From NCBI GenBank assembly GCA_016744135.1, contig JADGEX010000002.1, forward strand, positions 620,001-684,000: DNA of 64,000 nucleotides, given 5' to 3'. Each line of letters opens with the position of its first letter. Position 1 is the stretch's first letter. The DNA is from Pseudodesulfovibrio sp. (GTDB taxonomy: Bacteria > Desulfobacterota > Desulfovibrionia > Desulfovibrionales > Desulfovibrionaceae). Positions 24,985 to 32,135 of this stretch are shown here, piece by piece. The position numbers and the translations under genes were made by a program. A model generated the notes under the pieces. It was not told the origin of the DNA and searched no databases. It was given only the letters and a program-made list of their open reading frames with translations.

Positions 24985-26004
24985 CTATTGGCAAATTTCG
25001 TCAACTTCCGGTTTATCTGAGATATTGCTAGCCGGTTCCATATTTGCGATGACGCTGGCCGCATTCTCGAGATCTTCCCAGTTTTCGCATTCGAGCAGGG
25101 AAGCTCGCAGAACGCGAATACCTCTAAGGCCTTTCGCGTACCGAGGGATGATGGATCGAATTTTACGAAAGGAACGGCCATCGCCTTCATATTGGCGAGT
25201 GAGCCGAATATGCTCGCGGACAATTGCGGCCAGGAATTCACCGTCGCGTACAGGAAGTTCCTTGCCCTGTCGCAGGGCGACGTACCGGGCGAATATGGAT
25301 GGGTCATAGAGTGCACCACGAGCGAACATGATGGCATCGATGCCAGTTTCTTCTATGCAGCGTATACCGTCCTCTGCTGTGAACAGGTCTCCAGAACCAA
25401 CGACGGGTATGGAAACGGATTTCTTGAGTTCTGCAAGTTTGGACCAATTGGCCGAGCCGGCGAACATTTGTTTGCCGTAGCGCGGATGCATGGTCACCCA
25501 GTCCACTCCGACGTCTTCTAGGCGTTTGGCGAGGTCGATGAATACTTCTTCGTCTTTGTTGAAGCCGAGGCGGAATTTGATGCCAACACGACCACCTTCT
25601 GGATGTTCGGTTGCTTTTTTGACCATGATGTCAGCCAAATTTACCAGTTTGTCGAGATCTTCCATGAGCTGGACGCCTGAACCGGATTTGAGAACTTTGC
25701 GGACAGGGCATCCGGCATTGAGGTCGAAATTGCGGTACCCCATGCCGACTAATTTTTCCATGACCGGTTCGAAATATTCAGCCTCTGCTCCAAAGAGCTG
25801 AAGAACCATAGGGTCATCTTCCGGGCAAGTGGCAAGCAGGCGGCGTGTGCCTGCATTTTTGAAGGCCAGGCCTTTGACAGAGACCATTTCGGAGCACCCT
25901 ACGCTACAACCATACTGCTTGGAGAGCAGGCGGAAGGGGAGGTCGGAATATCCGGCCAGCGGTGCGAGCCATGGTGAGTCGGGGGTGATGGTGAACATAT
26001 TCAT
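24985..26004 (-). CDS. dus: tRNA-dihydrouridine synthase
   Basis: An FMN-dependent TIM-barrel enzyme of 339 aa that reduces uridines in the tRNA D-loop. WLAPLAGYSDLPFR, VLQLFGAEAEYF, DLNAGCPVRKVLKSGSGVQL (catalytic Cys) and VVGSGDLFTAEDG are the Dus signatures. It has the C-terminal helical tRNA-binding domain. Which of DusA, B or C it is cannot be decided. It stands alone; cheV is 62 nt downstream on the same strand, and a 650-nt gap precedes it. Confidence 0.9.
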   Translation of the reverse strand: MNMFTITPDSPWLAPLAGYSDLPFRLLSKQYGCSVGCSEMVSVKGLAFKNAGTRRLLATCPEDDPMVLQLFGAEAEYFEPVMEKLVGMGYRNFDLNAGCPVRKVLKSGSGVQLMEDLDKLVNLADIMVKKATEHPEGGRVGIKFRLGFNKDEEVFIDLAKRLEDVGVDWVTMHPRYGKQMFAGSANWSKLAELKKSVSIPVVGSGDLFTAEDGIRCIEETGIDAIMFARGALYDPSIFARYVALRQGKELPVRDGEFLAAIVREHIRLTRQYEGDGRSFRKIRSIIPRYAKGLRGIRVLRASLLECENWEDLENAASVIANMEPASNISDKPEVDEICQ

Positions 26005-26652
26005 AGTGAAGGCAGATAAGACTTGATACGCCGAGAGTCAAAGAAAAATACTCATGTGATGCATTTTGAGAGGAGTTTTTTCATTGGGTGACCAGTTTTA
26101 TGCGGGAGATATTCGCGAGGCATTTTGTTGGTGAGAGGGGGCTTCTTATATAAAGTAGTGGTAAAGAGGGTGATCATGATGAAGTTTGCAAAGCCTTTTT
26201 GTTGTGTGGGAGCAGTTTAATGAGAATAAATACAGGGGAGGAGTCGATGGATTTGGTGCTCAAGAAGTGAAAAATGATAGTAATTATAAAAAAAAGGAGA
26301 AGAGAAAACGATCTGAGTTAAGAAAAAATCAAGCCAAATCAGAGGGCTTTTTGTAAAGGCCTTTAAAGTGTCTTCAAATTCATCAGAAGCGTTTTGGGAG
26401 GGCTGAATTGCTTGATAATAGCGGTATAACAGGGAAAGCTGGTAATAGAGCGTTATCTGTGTGATGTTTGGCTGTGAGTGGATTTGCAAATAAATTTAAA
26501 AAAATAAGGGAACAGGGTTGACAAACACGGAGAATTATAATTAAACCGGCCCGTCCTTGAGCGGAAGAAACCGATTCAAACGAATTGTAAAAAGGTTTCG
26601 AAAAACTCTTGATTTTTGAAATAGTGGCGTATATAGACTTCGTTCCCCGTGA
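26005..26652. other. Gene-free AT-rich gap before the tRNA cluster
   Basis: No credible gene is seen. Two micro-ORFs have good ribosome-binding sites: MMKFAKPFCCVGAV (26177-26221 region, after GAGGGTGATC) and MDLVLKK (26247-26270, after GGGGAGGAG). ORFs of 90 and 94 codons on the minus strand have no recognisable motif. The tRNA promoter lies at its right end. Confidence 0.5.
26518..26541 (+). promoter_or_regulatory. Promoter region of the tRNA-tuf cluster
   Basis: Perfect TTGACA (26518-26523) and perfect TATAAT (26536-26541) occur but only 12 nt apart, too close to work together with the usual 16-18 spacing. One probably pairs with a weaker partner, for example TTGACA with ATTAAA at 26540-26545. 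The first tRNA starts at 26653. Confidence 0.4.
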
Positions 26653-26728
26653 GCTGGCGTAGCTCAATTGGTAGAGCAGCTGATTTGTAATCAGCAGGTT
26701 GCGGGTTCAAGTCCCATCGCCAGCTCCA
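26653..26728 (+). tRNA. tRNA-Thr (TGT)
   Basis: A complete 76-nt cloverleaf with acceptor GCTGGCG/CGCCAGC, D-arm AGCTCAATTGGTAGAGC, anticodon loop TTTGTAA (anticodon TGT, reads ACA) and T-loop GTTCAAGTC. The CCA end is encoded. Confidence 0.96.
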
Positions 26729-26736
26729 AATAGAAT

Positions 26737-26822
26737 GGTGGGGTTCCCGAGTGGCCAAAGGGAACAGACTGTAAATCTGTCGGCGTTCGCCTTCGGAGGT
26801 TCAAATCCTCCCCCCACCACCA
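26737..26822 (+). tRNA. tRNA-Tyr (GTA)
   Basis: An 86-nt class II tRNA with acceptor GGTGGGG/CCCCACC, anticodon loop CTGTAAA (GTA) and a long variable arm (CGGCGTTCGCCTTCG). CCA is encoded. It lies 8 nt after tRNA-Thr. Confidence 0.96.
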
Positions 26823-26886
26823 AATTTCTTTTTCGAATCACACTGTAGGAGGCCGGTTAAAAGCCGCTGATGGACTACAGAGAGTG

Positions 26887-26963
26887 AGCGGGAATAGCTC
26901 AATTGGCTAGAGCATCAGCCTTCCAAGCTGAGGGTTGCGGGTTCGAGTCCCGTTTCCCGCTCC
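26887..26963 (+). tRNA. tRNA-Gly (TCC)
   Basis: A 77-nt cloverleaf with acceptor GCGGGAA/TTCCCGC, anticodon loop CTTCCAA (TCC, reads GGA) and encoded CCA. Confidence 0.96.
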
Positions 26964-27008
26964 ATTTTAGCCATCTCTCATCCATCTACATTATATACAG
27001 TGTGCTTT

Positions 27009-27082
27009 AGTTCGCGAAGCTCAGTTGGCAGAGCCATCCTTGATTAAGGATGAAATCCTCTGTACAAGACGAGATGTGAACT
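27009..27082 (+). pseudogene. tRNA-like relic between tRNA-Gly and tuf
   Basis: The stretch has tRNA length and three of four arms. Bases 27010-27016 (GTTCGCG) pair with 27075-27081 (TGTGAAC) with two G-U pairs, GCTCAGTTGGCAGAGC (27019-27034) is a normal D-arm, and ATCCT/AGGAT (27036-27040, 27047-27051) forms an anticodon stem but with a 6-nt loop. The T-arm is broken (GTACAAGAC in place of GTTCAAGTC, stem with bulges) and no CCA is encoded. In E. coli the same spot of the thrU-tyrU-glyT-thrT-tufB cluster holds a fourth tRNA, so a decayed tRNA is the likely reading. Confidence 0.5.
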
Positions 27083-27172
27083 TCGGTTTGGATGTTTTTG
27101 TTGGTTATTGAATTGTTAGAAAGTATTTAGAGAATAAAACCTACACAACTTTATGATTAGGGGGTTACTGTA

Positions 27173-28366
27173 ATGGGTAAAGCTAAATTTGAACGGAGCA
27201 AGCCTCACGTCAACATTGGTACCATTGGCCATATTGACCATGGTAAAACCACTTTGACTGCAGCTATCACCAAACTGGCTGCTATGGCCGGTAATGGCGA
27301 ATACATCGCTTTCGATGAAATCGATAAGGCTCCTGAAGAAAAAGAGCGCGGCATCACCATTGCTACCGCTCACGTCGAGTACGAGACCGAGAACCGCCAC
27401 TACGCACACGTAGATTGCCCCGGTCACGCCGACTACATTAAGAACATGATCACAGGTGCTGCCCAGATGGATGGCGCTATCCTGGTCTGCGCAGCCACTG
27501 ACGGTCCCATGCCTCAGACTCGTGAGCACATCCTGCTCGCTCGTCAGGTTGGTGTTCCCGCCATGGTCGTTTTCATGAACAAATGCGATATGGTCGACGA
27601 CGAAGAGCTTATTGAGCTTGTCGAAATGGAAATTCGTGAATTGCTTGACAAATACGAATTCCCCGGCGACGATATCCCGGTCATTCAGGGTTCCGCTCTG
27701 AAGGCTCTGGAATGCGATTCTGTTGATGATGAAGCTGCAAAGCCCATCTTTGAACTGCTCGCAGCCTGTGACTCCTACATCCCCGAGCCGGAGCGCGACA
27801 TTGATATGCCGTTTCTCATGCCCGTTGAGGATGTCTTCTCCATCTCCGGCCGTGGTACTGTTATCACCGGTCGTGTTGAGCGCGGTGTCGTCACCGTTGG
27901 TGAAGAAGTCGAAATCGTCGGCATCAAGGACACCATCAAGACCACCTGTACCGGTGTCGAGATGTTCCGTAAGTTGCTCGACCAAGGTCAGGCCGGTGAC
28001 AACGTCGGTCTCCTGATCCGCGGTGTGAAGCGTGAAGAAGTGGAACGTGGCCAGGTTGCTGCCAAGCCCGGTTCCATCAATCCGCACACCAAGTTTAAGG
28101 CTGAGGTCTACGTCCTCTCCAAAGACGAAGGTGGACGTCACACTCCGTTCTTCACCGGCTACCGCCCGCAGTTCTACTTCCGTACAACTGATATCACTGG
28201 TGTCGTCACTCTGGACGACGGTGTCGAGATGGTCATGCCCGGCGATAACGCCACTTTTAATGTCGAGATGATTGCACCTGTCGCCATGGAAGTTGGTCTG
28301 CGCTTCGCTATCCGCGAAGGTGGCCGTACTGTCGGTGCCGGTGTCGTCACCGAGATCGTGGAGTAA
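27173..28366 (+). CDS. tuf: Elongation factor Tu
   Basis: A GTPase of 397 aa that delivers aminoacyl-tRNA to the ribosome. G motifs are intact: GHIDHGKT (19-26), the switch segment [24 protein letters not shown] and SAL. Domains II and III follow with the usual [12 protein letters not shown]. It is the only tuf in this window and lies in the tufB-type place behind tRNA genes, not after fusA. Transcription probably continues from the tRNA promoter through the relic. It is followed 2 nt later by rpmG. Confidence 0.98.
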   Translation: MGKAKFERSKPHVNIGTIGHIDHGKTTLTAAITKLAAMAGNGEYIAFDEIDKAPEEKERGITIATAHVEYETENRHYAHVDCPGHADYIKNMITGAAQMDGAILVCAATDGPMPQTREHILLARQVGVPAMVVFMNKCDMVDDEELIELVEMEIRELLDKYEFPGDDIPVIQGSALKALECDSVDDEAAKPIFELLAACDSYIPEPERDIDMPFLMPVEDVFSISGRGTVITGRVERGVVTVGEEVEIVGIKDTIKTTCTGVEMFRKLLDQGQAGDNVGLLIRGVKREEVERGQVAAKPGSINPHTKFKAEVYVLSKDEGGRHTPFFTGYRPQFYFRTTDITGVVTLDDGVEMVMPGDNATFNVEMIAPVAMEVGLRFAIREGGRTVGAGVVTEIVE

Positions 28367-28368
28367 TC

Positions 28369-28518
28369 ATGCGCGTCAATATTCAGCTGCAGTGCACCGA
28401 GTGCAAGCGTAAAAATTACGCAACGCAGAAGAACAAGAAGAATACTACCGGACGTTTGGAAGTGAAAAAGTATTGTCCTTGGGACAAGAAACACACGGTC
28501 CACAAAGAGTCCAAGTAG
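28369..28518 (+). CDS. rpmG: 50S ribosomal protein L33 (bL33)
   Basis: A 49-aa protein beginning [17 protein letters not shown] and ending HTVHKESK. It has the CxxC pair (C9, C12), but the second knuckle reads YCPWDKKHT, so the fourth cysteine of the zinc-binding form is replaced by aspartate. The gene is too short for many ORF filters but is placed exactly between tuf and tRNA-Trp, as in related genomes. Confidence 0.95.
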   Translation: MRVNIQLQCTECKRKNYATQKNKKNTTGRLEVKKYCPWDKKHTVHKESK

Positions 28519-28530
28519 TTTCGATAGCGC

Positions 28531-28607
28531 AGGGGTATAGTTCCAACGGCTAGAACGCCGGTCTCCAAAACCGGATGTTGGGGGTTCGAATCCCTCTACC
28601 CCTGCCA
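28531..28607 (+). tRNA. tRNA-Trp (CCA)
   Basis: A 77-nt cloverleaf with acceptor AGGGGTA/TACCCCT, anticodon loop CTCCAAA (CCA) and an encoded 3' CCA. It sits between rpmG and secE. Confidence 0.96.
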
Positions 28608-28689
28608 ACTTAGTCTTTGATAGCGGCGCGGGGTCTTGTTTGAAATATGACAAGGCCCCGCAACCCGCTCAATAATTTGGGAAAGTGAT

Positions 28690-28947
28690 ATGGCCAGGAA
28701 AAAAAGCAAAAAGGTCTCTGAAAAGCAGGCCGCACAGGCTCAGGCAACCGGTCCGATGGGCAAAATCAAAGAACTGATGCAGTTTTTTGAAGAGTCAAAG
28801 GTCGAGATCAAAAAGGTAGTCTGGCCTTCTCGCAAGGAGACAATCACCACCTGCATCGCAGTGTTGGTCGTTTCCGTGGTCATTGCTATTTATCTGGGTG
28901 TGGTGGACTTGGCGTTCTCCAAGATCGTCGAAGTCGTCCTGTCCTAG
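28690..28947 (+). CDS. secE: Preprotein translocase subunit SecE
   Basis: An 85-aa protein with one C-terminal transmembrane helix (TTCIAVLVVSVVIAIYLGVV) and the conserved amphipathic stretch EIKKVVWPSRKET. SecE clamps SecY in the inner-membrane translocon. The N-terminus is lysine/alanine-rich and variable. It lies 33 nt before nusG in the conserved secE-nusG arrangement; its partner secY is encoded 24 kb downstream in the same supercluster. Confidence 0.95.
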   Translation: MARKKSKKVSEKQAAQAQATGPMGKIKELMQFFEESKVEIKKVVWPSRKETITTCIAVLVVSVVIAIYLGVVDLAFSKIVEVVLS

Positions 28948-28980
28948 AACCAAAGCTACTTGCAAAGGCTGGAATAAAAT

Positions 28981-29538
28981 ATGGATGCCACAATGGAAAA
29001 CGCTTCTCCTCGCGGTCGTTGGTACATAGTTCATACCTATTCAGGGTTTGAACAACGTGTCGAGCTGACTGTCCGCGAGATGATGCGGACCGGACAGGAC
29101 AAGGGCCTCATCGAAGAGGTCGTCATGCCCACCGAAAAGATCGTCGAGATGGTCAAGGGTGAGCGCAAGACGTCTACCCGAAAGTTCTATCCCGGCTACA
29201 TCATGATCAAGATGATCCTGACTGACGACTCCTGGCATCTGATTCAGTCCATTCCGCGTGTTACGGGTTTTGTGGGCGGTAAGAATCGGCCCACCCCTAT
29301 GCGCGACAGTGAGGCGGAAAACATCCTCAACATGATGGAAAGCCGCCAGGAGAAACCCCGTCCCAAGTTCAACTTTGAGCGTGGAGATGAGGTTCGGGTT
29401 ATTGATGGCCCGTTCAGCGGCTTCAACGGTGTTGTGGAAGAAGTCAATTACGACAAGGGTAAGCTCAAAGTCTCCGTCTCTATTTTCGGGCGTCAGACTC
29501 CTGTGGAGCTCGACTTCGTCCAAGTGGACAAGGGATAG
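28981..29538 (+). CDS. nusG: Transcription termination/antitermination protein NusG
   Basis: A 185-aa protein with an NGN domain (RGRWYIVHTYSGFEQRVE, YPGYIMIKM, GFVGG) that binds RNA polymerase and a C-terminal KOW domain (GDEVRVIDGPFSGFNGVVEEVN) that contacts Rho or ribosomal S10. The start may be ATG 28981 or ATG 28993. Both fall after a GGAATAAAA-type site. It heads the rplKAJL block. Confidence 0.96.
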   Translation: MDATMENASPRGRWYIVHTYSGFEQRVELTVREMMRTGQDKGLIEEVVMPTEKIVEMVKGERKTSTRKFYPGYIMIKMILTDDSWHLIQSIPRVTGFVGGKNRPTPMRDSEAENILNMMESRQEKPRPKFNFERGDEVRVIDGPFSGFNGVVEEVNYDKGKLKVSVSIFGRQTPVELDFVQVDKG

Positions 29539-29582
29539 CCCGGATATAATCGCTAACAGCGAATTTCTCATCGAGGAATACA

Positions 29583-30008
29583 ATGGCCAAGAAAGAATTA
29601 GGAAAGATCAAACTGCAGATTCCCGCTGGCAGTGCCAACCCCTCCCCGCCGGTCGGTCCGGCTTTGGGTCAGCATGGTGTCAACATCATGGAATTCTGTA
29701 AGGCGTTTAACGCCAAGACACAGGACCAGAAAGGCCTGATCATCCCGGTAGTTATTACCGTGTATCAGGACCGTTCCTTCGATTTTATCACCAAAACTCC
29801 TCCTGCAGCAGTGCTGTTGCTTAAAGCCGCTAAGCTGGAGAAGGGTTCCGGTGAACCCAACAAAGAAAAGGTCGGCAAGGTCACCAAGGCTCAGGTCCAG
29901 GAGATCGCCGAACTGAAAATGGTCGATTTGAACGCCAATGACATTGAGAACGCCATGCTTCAGATCGAGGGCACAGCCCGCAGCATGGGTATCGAAGTCA
30001 AGGGTTAA
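29583..30008 (+). CDS. rplK: 50S ribosomal protein L11 (uL11)
   Basis: A 141-aa stalk-base protein that binds 23S rRNA at the GTPase centre. [36 protein letters not shown] at the N-terminus is nearly invariant in the family and is split here only for description. The ATG follows GAGGAA. A small hairpin TCGCT-AAC-AGCGA lies just upstream (29550-29562). rplA follows after 15 nt. Confidence 0.97.
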   Translation: MAKKELGKIKLQIPAGSANPSPPVGPALGQHGVNIMEFCKAFNAKTQDQKGLIIPVVITVYQDRSFDFITKTPPAAVLLLKAAKLEKGSGEPNKEKVGKVTKAQVQEIAELKMVDLNANDIENAMLQIEGTARSMGIEVKG

Positions 30009-30023
30009 TAGAGGAAATACACA

Positions 30024-30731
30024 ATGCCTAAGCATGGAAAAAAATACCGTAACGCCGTCGGTGAACGTGACACCGCCGCGCGAGTCGGTGTCGAGGAAGG
30101 CGTCAAGGTCACAGTCGAAGGTGCATTTGCAAAATTCGACGAGACTGTTGATGTCGCTATCAACCTCGGCGTGGATCCCAAGTACTCTGATCAGATGATC
30201 CGTGGTGCAGTTAGCCTGCCCAACGGACTCGGCAAAGATATTCGCGTTGCCGTTTTCTGTAAGGGAGAAAAGGAAAATGAGGCCAAGGAAGCCGGTGCTG
30301 ATTTCTTCGGTTCCGACGAATTGGTCGAAAAGATTCAGGGTGGCTGGCTCGGGTTCGACAAAGCTGTCGCTACTCCAGACATGATGGCCGTGGTCGGTAA
30401 GATCGGCCGTGTGCTTGGTCCCCGTGGTCTCATGCCTAATGCAAAGACTGGCACAGTCACTATGGATGTTGCCAAAGCTGTCACCGAACTCAAGGCCGGT
30501 AAGGTCGAGTTCAAGGTTGATAAAGCTGGCGTCCTGCATGCCCCCATTGGAAAGATTTCTTTTGGAGCAGAAAAGCTTCTTGAGAATCTCAGGGCTCTGT
30601 TGGATATCGTCGTGCGCATGAAGCCGTCCTCTGCAAAGGGTACGTACATGAAAGCGCTGGCTGTCTCCTCCACCATGGGACCGAGTGTCAAAATTGACCC
30701 GCTGACTGTCCGGAAATTCTTGGACGTTTAG
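30024..30731 (+). CDS. rplA: 50S ribosomal protein L1 (uL1)
   Basis: A 235-aa two-domain protein of the ribosomal L1 stalk, which helps release E-site t[15 protein letters not shown] opens it, and [20 protein letters not shown] is the signature. It probably also represses its own rplK-rplA transcript, as L1 does in other bacteria; no target site was clearly seen. It is followed by a hairpin and the L10 leader. Confidence 0.97.
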   Translation: MPKHGKKYRNAVGERDTAARVGVEEGVKVTVEGAFAKFDETVDVAINLGVDPKYSDQMIRGAVSLPNGLGKDIRVAVFCKGEKENEAKEAGADFFGSDELVEKIQGGWLGFDKAVATPDMMAVVGKIGRVLGPRGLMPNAKTGTVTMDVAKAVTELKAGKVEFKVDKAGVLHAPIGKISFGAEKLLENLRALLDIVVRMKPSSAKGTYMKALAVSSTMGPSVKIDPLTVRKFLDV

Positions 30732-30749
30732 CAAAAATAATTGAATGCC

Positions 30750-30773
30750 GGACTCCCGTTAATTCGGGAGTCC
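30750..30773 (+). promoter_or_regulatory. Intercistronic hairpin after rplA
   Basis: A perfect 9-bp stem GGACTCCCG/CGGGAGTCC with a 6-nt loop. No T run follows, so it is more likely an mRNA-processing or stabilising element than a full terminator. Confidence 0.5.
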
Positions 30774-30794
30774 TGTAGATAATCGCACGGAAGG

Positions 30795-30892
30795 TTGAGT
30801 CAGAGACGGCAGGTGAGGGTTGTTACCCACTTAATATCCTGCTTAGACAACGCTTTGACCTGCTTTCCGGGCCGAACGACGAGGAGTGGTAG
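30795..30892 (+). promoter_or_regulatory. Ribosomal protein L10 leader
   Basis: The sequence ahead of rplJ contains GGCAGGTGAGGG, CCCACTTAATATCCTGC and the kink-turn-like TTAGACAACGC, which resemble the L10(L12)4-binding leader. Binding would let excess L10-L12 complex repress rplJL translation. The ribosome-binding site GAGGAG sits at its end. Confidence 0.65.
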
Positions 30893-31414
30893 ATGAAAAG
30901 GCAAGAAAAAGCCCAGATCATCGAGCAGCTGCACGAAAAAGCTTCGCGCGCCAGCATCGCCGTCGTCACTGACTTCAAAGGTCTTTCTGTTGAAGAAATG
31001 ACCATTTTGCGCGCTAAGTGCTTTGAAGTTGGCGTCGACTACCAAGTCGTTAAGAATACCCTGGCCCGGTTGGCTCTCAAGGATACCGAACACGGTGAAT
31101 TGAGTGAACACATGAAAGAGAACTGCGCTGTAGCACTCGGGTATGACGATCCTGTCGCCCTTGCTAAAGCGTTGGCCGATTTTGGCAAGGAGAACAAGAA
31201 GTTCTCCATGCGTTTCGGTACTCTGGAAGGCCAGTTTCTTGACAGCGACGGCGTAACAGAACTTTCCAAGATGCCCAGCAAGCCTGAGCTTTTGAGTTCT
31301 GTACTTGGCACAATGCAGGCAGTACCCCGCAATTTCGTGTGTCTGTTCGCAAACATCGAACGCAAGTTCCTGTATGCTTTGACAGCGATCAAAGAGCAGA
31401 AAGAAGCTGCGTAA
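30893..31414 (+). CDS. rplJ: 50S ribosomal protein L10 (uL10)
   Basis: A 173-aa protein that anchors L7/L12 dimers to the ribosome. [17 protein letters not shown] and [19 protein letters not shown] are the rRNA-binding N-terminal part; the C-terminal helix ([18 protein letters not shown]) binds L12. A GAGGAG site precedes the ATG. rplL follows after 40 nt. Confidence 0.96.
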   Translation: MKRQEKAQIIEQLHEKASRASIAVVTDFKGLSVEEMTILRAKCFEVGVDYQVVKNTLARLALKDTEHGELSEHMKENCAVALGYDDPVALAKALADFGKENKKFSMRFGTLEGQFLDSDGVTELSKMPSKPELLSSVLGTMQAVPRNFVCLFANIERKFLYALTAIKEQKEAA

Positions 31415-31454
31415 ACAAGGTTCAAAGCGAATCAATTTTTAAGGAGAATTTATT

Positions 31455-31838
31455 ATGGCTGATATCACCAAAGAACAGGTTGTCGAGTTCATCGGCAACA
31501 TGACCGTCCTGGAACTGTCCGAATTCATCAAAGAACTTGAAGACGTCTTCGGCGTCGAAGCTGCTGCTCCTGCTGCTGCTATCATGGCTGCTCCTGCTGC
31601 CGGTGGTGCTGCTGAAGCTGAAGAGCAGACTGAATTCGATGTCATCCTGAAGGGTGCTGGCGGCAACAAGATTGCAGTCATCAAGGCTGTCCGCGCTATC
31701 ACCGGTCTGGGTCTGAAAGAGGCCAAGGCTCTGGTTGACGAAGCTCCCAAGGCTCTGAAAGAAGGCGTTGCAAAGGATGAGGCTGACGAAGCAGCCAAGC
31801 AGCTTGAAGAAGCTGGCGCTGACGTTGAAGTTAAGTAA
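31455..31838 (+). CDS. rplL: 50S ribosomal protein L7/L12 (bL12)
   Basis: A 127-aa stalk protein: an N-terminal dimerisation helix ([20 protein letters not shown]), an alanine-rich flexible hinge ([16 protein letters not shown]), and the C-terminal factor-binding domain ([21 protein letters not shown]). It recruits EF-Tu and EF-G. A strong AAGGAGA precedes the ATG. A long hairpin follows. Confidence 0.97.
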   Translation: MADITKEQVVEFIGNMTVLELSEFIKELEDVFGVEAAAPAAAIMAAPAAGGAAEAEEQTEFDVILKGAGGNKIAVIKAVRAITGLGLKEAKALVDEAPKALKEGVAKDEADEAAKQLEEAGADVEVK

Positions 31839-31860
31839 CTTCGACTATTTAAGCTAATAT

Positions 31861-31906
31861 AGCAAAGAGCGCTCGCCCTTGCATGAAGGGTGTTGCGCTC
31901 TTTGCT
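31861..31906 (+). promoter_or_regulatory. Long hairpin at the rplL-rpoB junction
   Basis: A perfect 12-bp stem AGCAAAGAGCGC/GCGCTCTTTGCT encloses a second stem CGCCCTT/AAGGGTG. No T tract follows. It resembles the attenuator or RNase III processing site known between rplL and rpoB in other bacteria. The 32136 rpoB start is 230 nt further on. Confidence 0.6.
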
Positions 31907-32135
31907 CTGTATGTATATATACTGGTTTAATAGCCTTTTTATTTTTGGGTTCACACGCTGTAAGACATAAAGTCTGCTCCTCGTCGGTGTGCTGGGGTTT
32001 TGGTTCCAGCTACAGCTTATCTACCCGTTTTCCCGCGCCAATATCATCATTTCGATGTGCGGTGCGCCTGACAGAGGGCAAGGGTCTCCCATAACCCCGC
32101 GCCCCAACCATCAACCGCTCATGCATGAGGGTACA

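Noticed and set aside
26217-26667. Minus-strand ORFs of 90 and 94 codons before the tRNAs
   Set aside because: AT-rich, no motif, no clear ribosome-binding site, and one runs into the tRNA-Thr gene.
27116-28141. 341-codon minus-strand ORF opposite tuf
   Set aside because: Antisense shadow caused by codon bias in tuf; no recognisable domain.
31989-32135. 49-residue N-terminal extension of RpoB
   Set aside because: It does not resemble RpoB, and ATG 32136 has a good GAGGG site and gives the family N-terminus [10 protein letters not shown].
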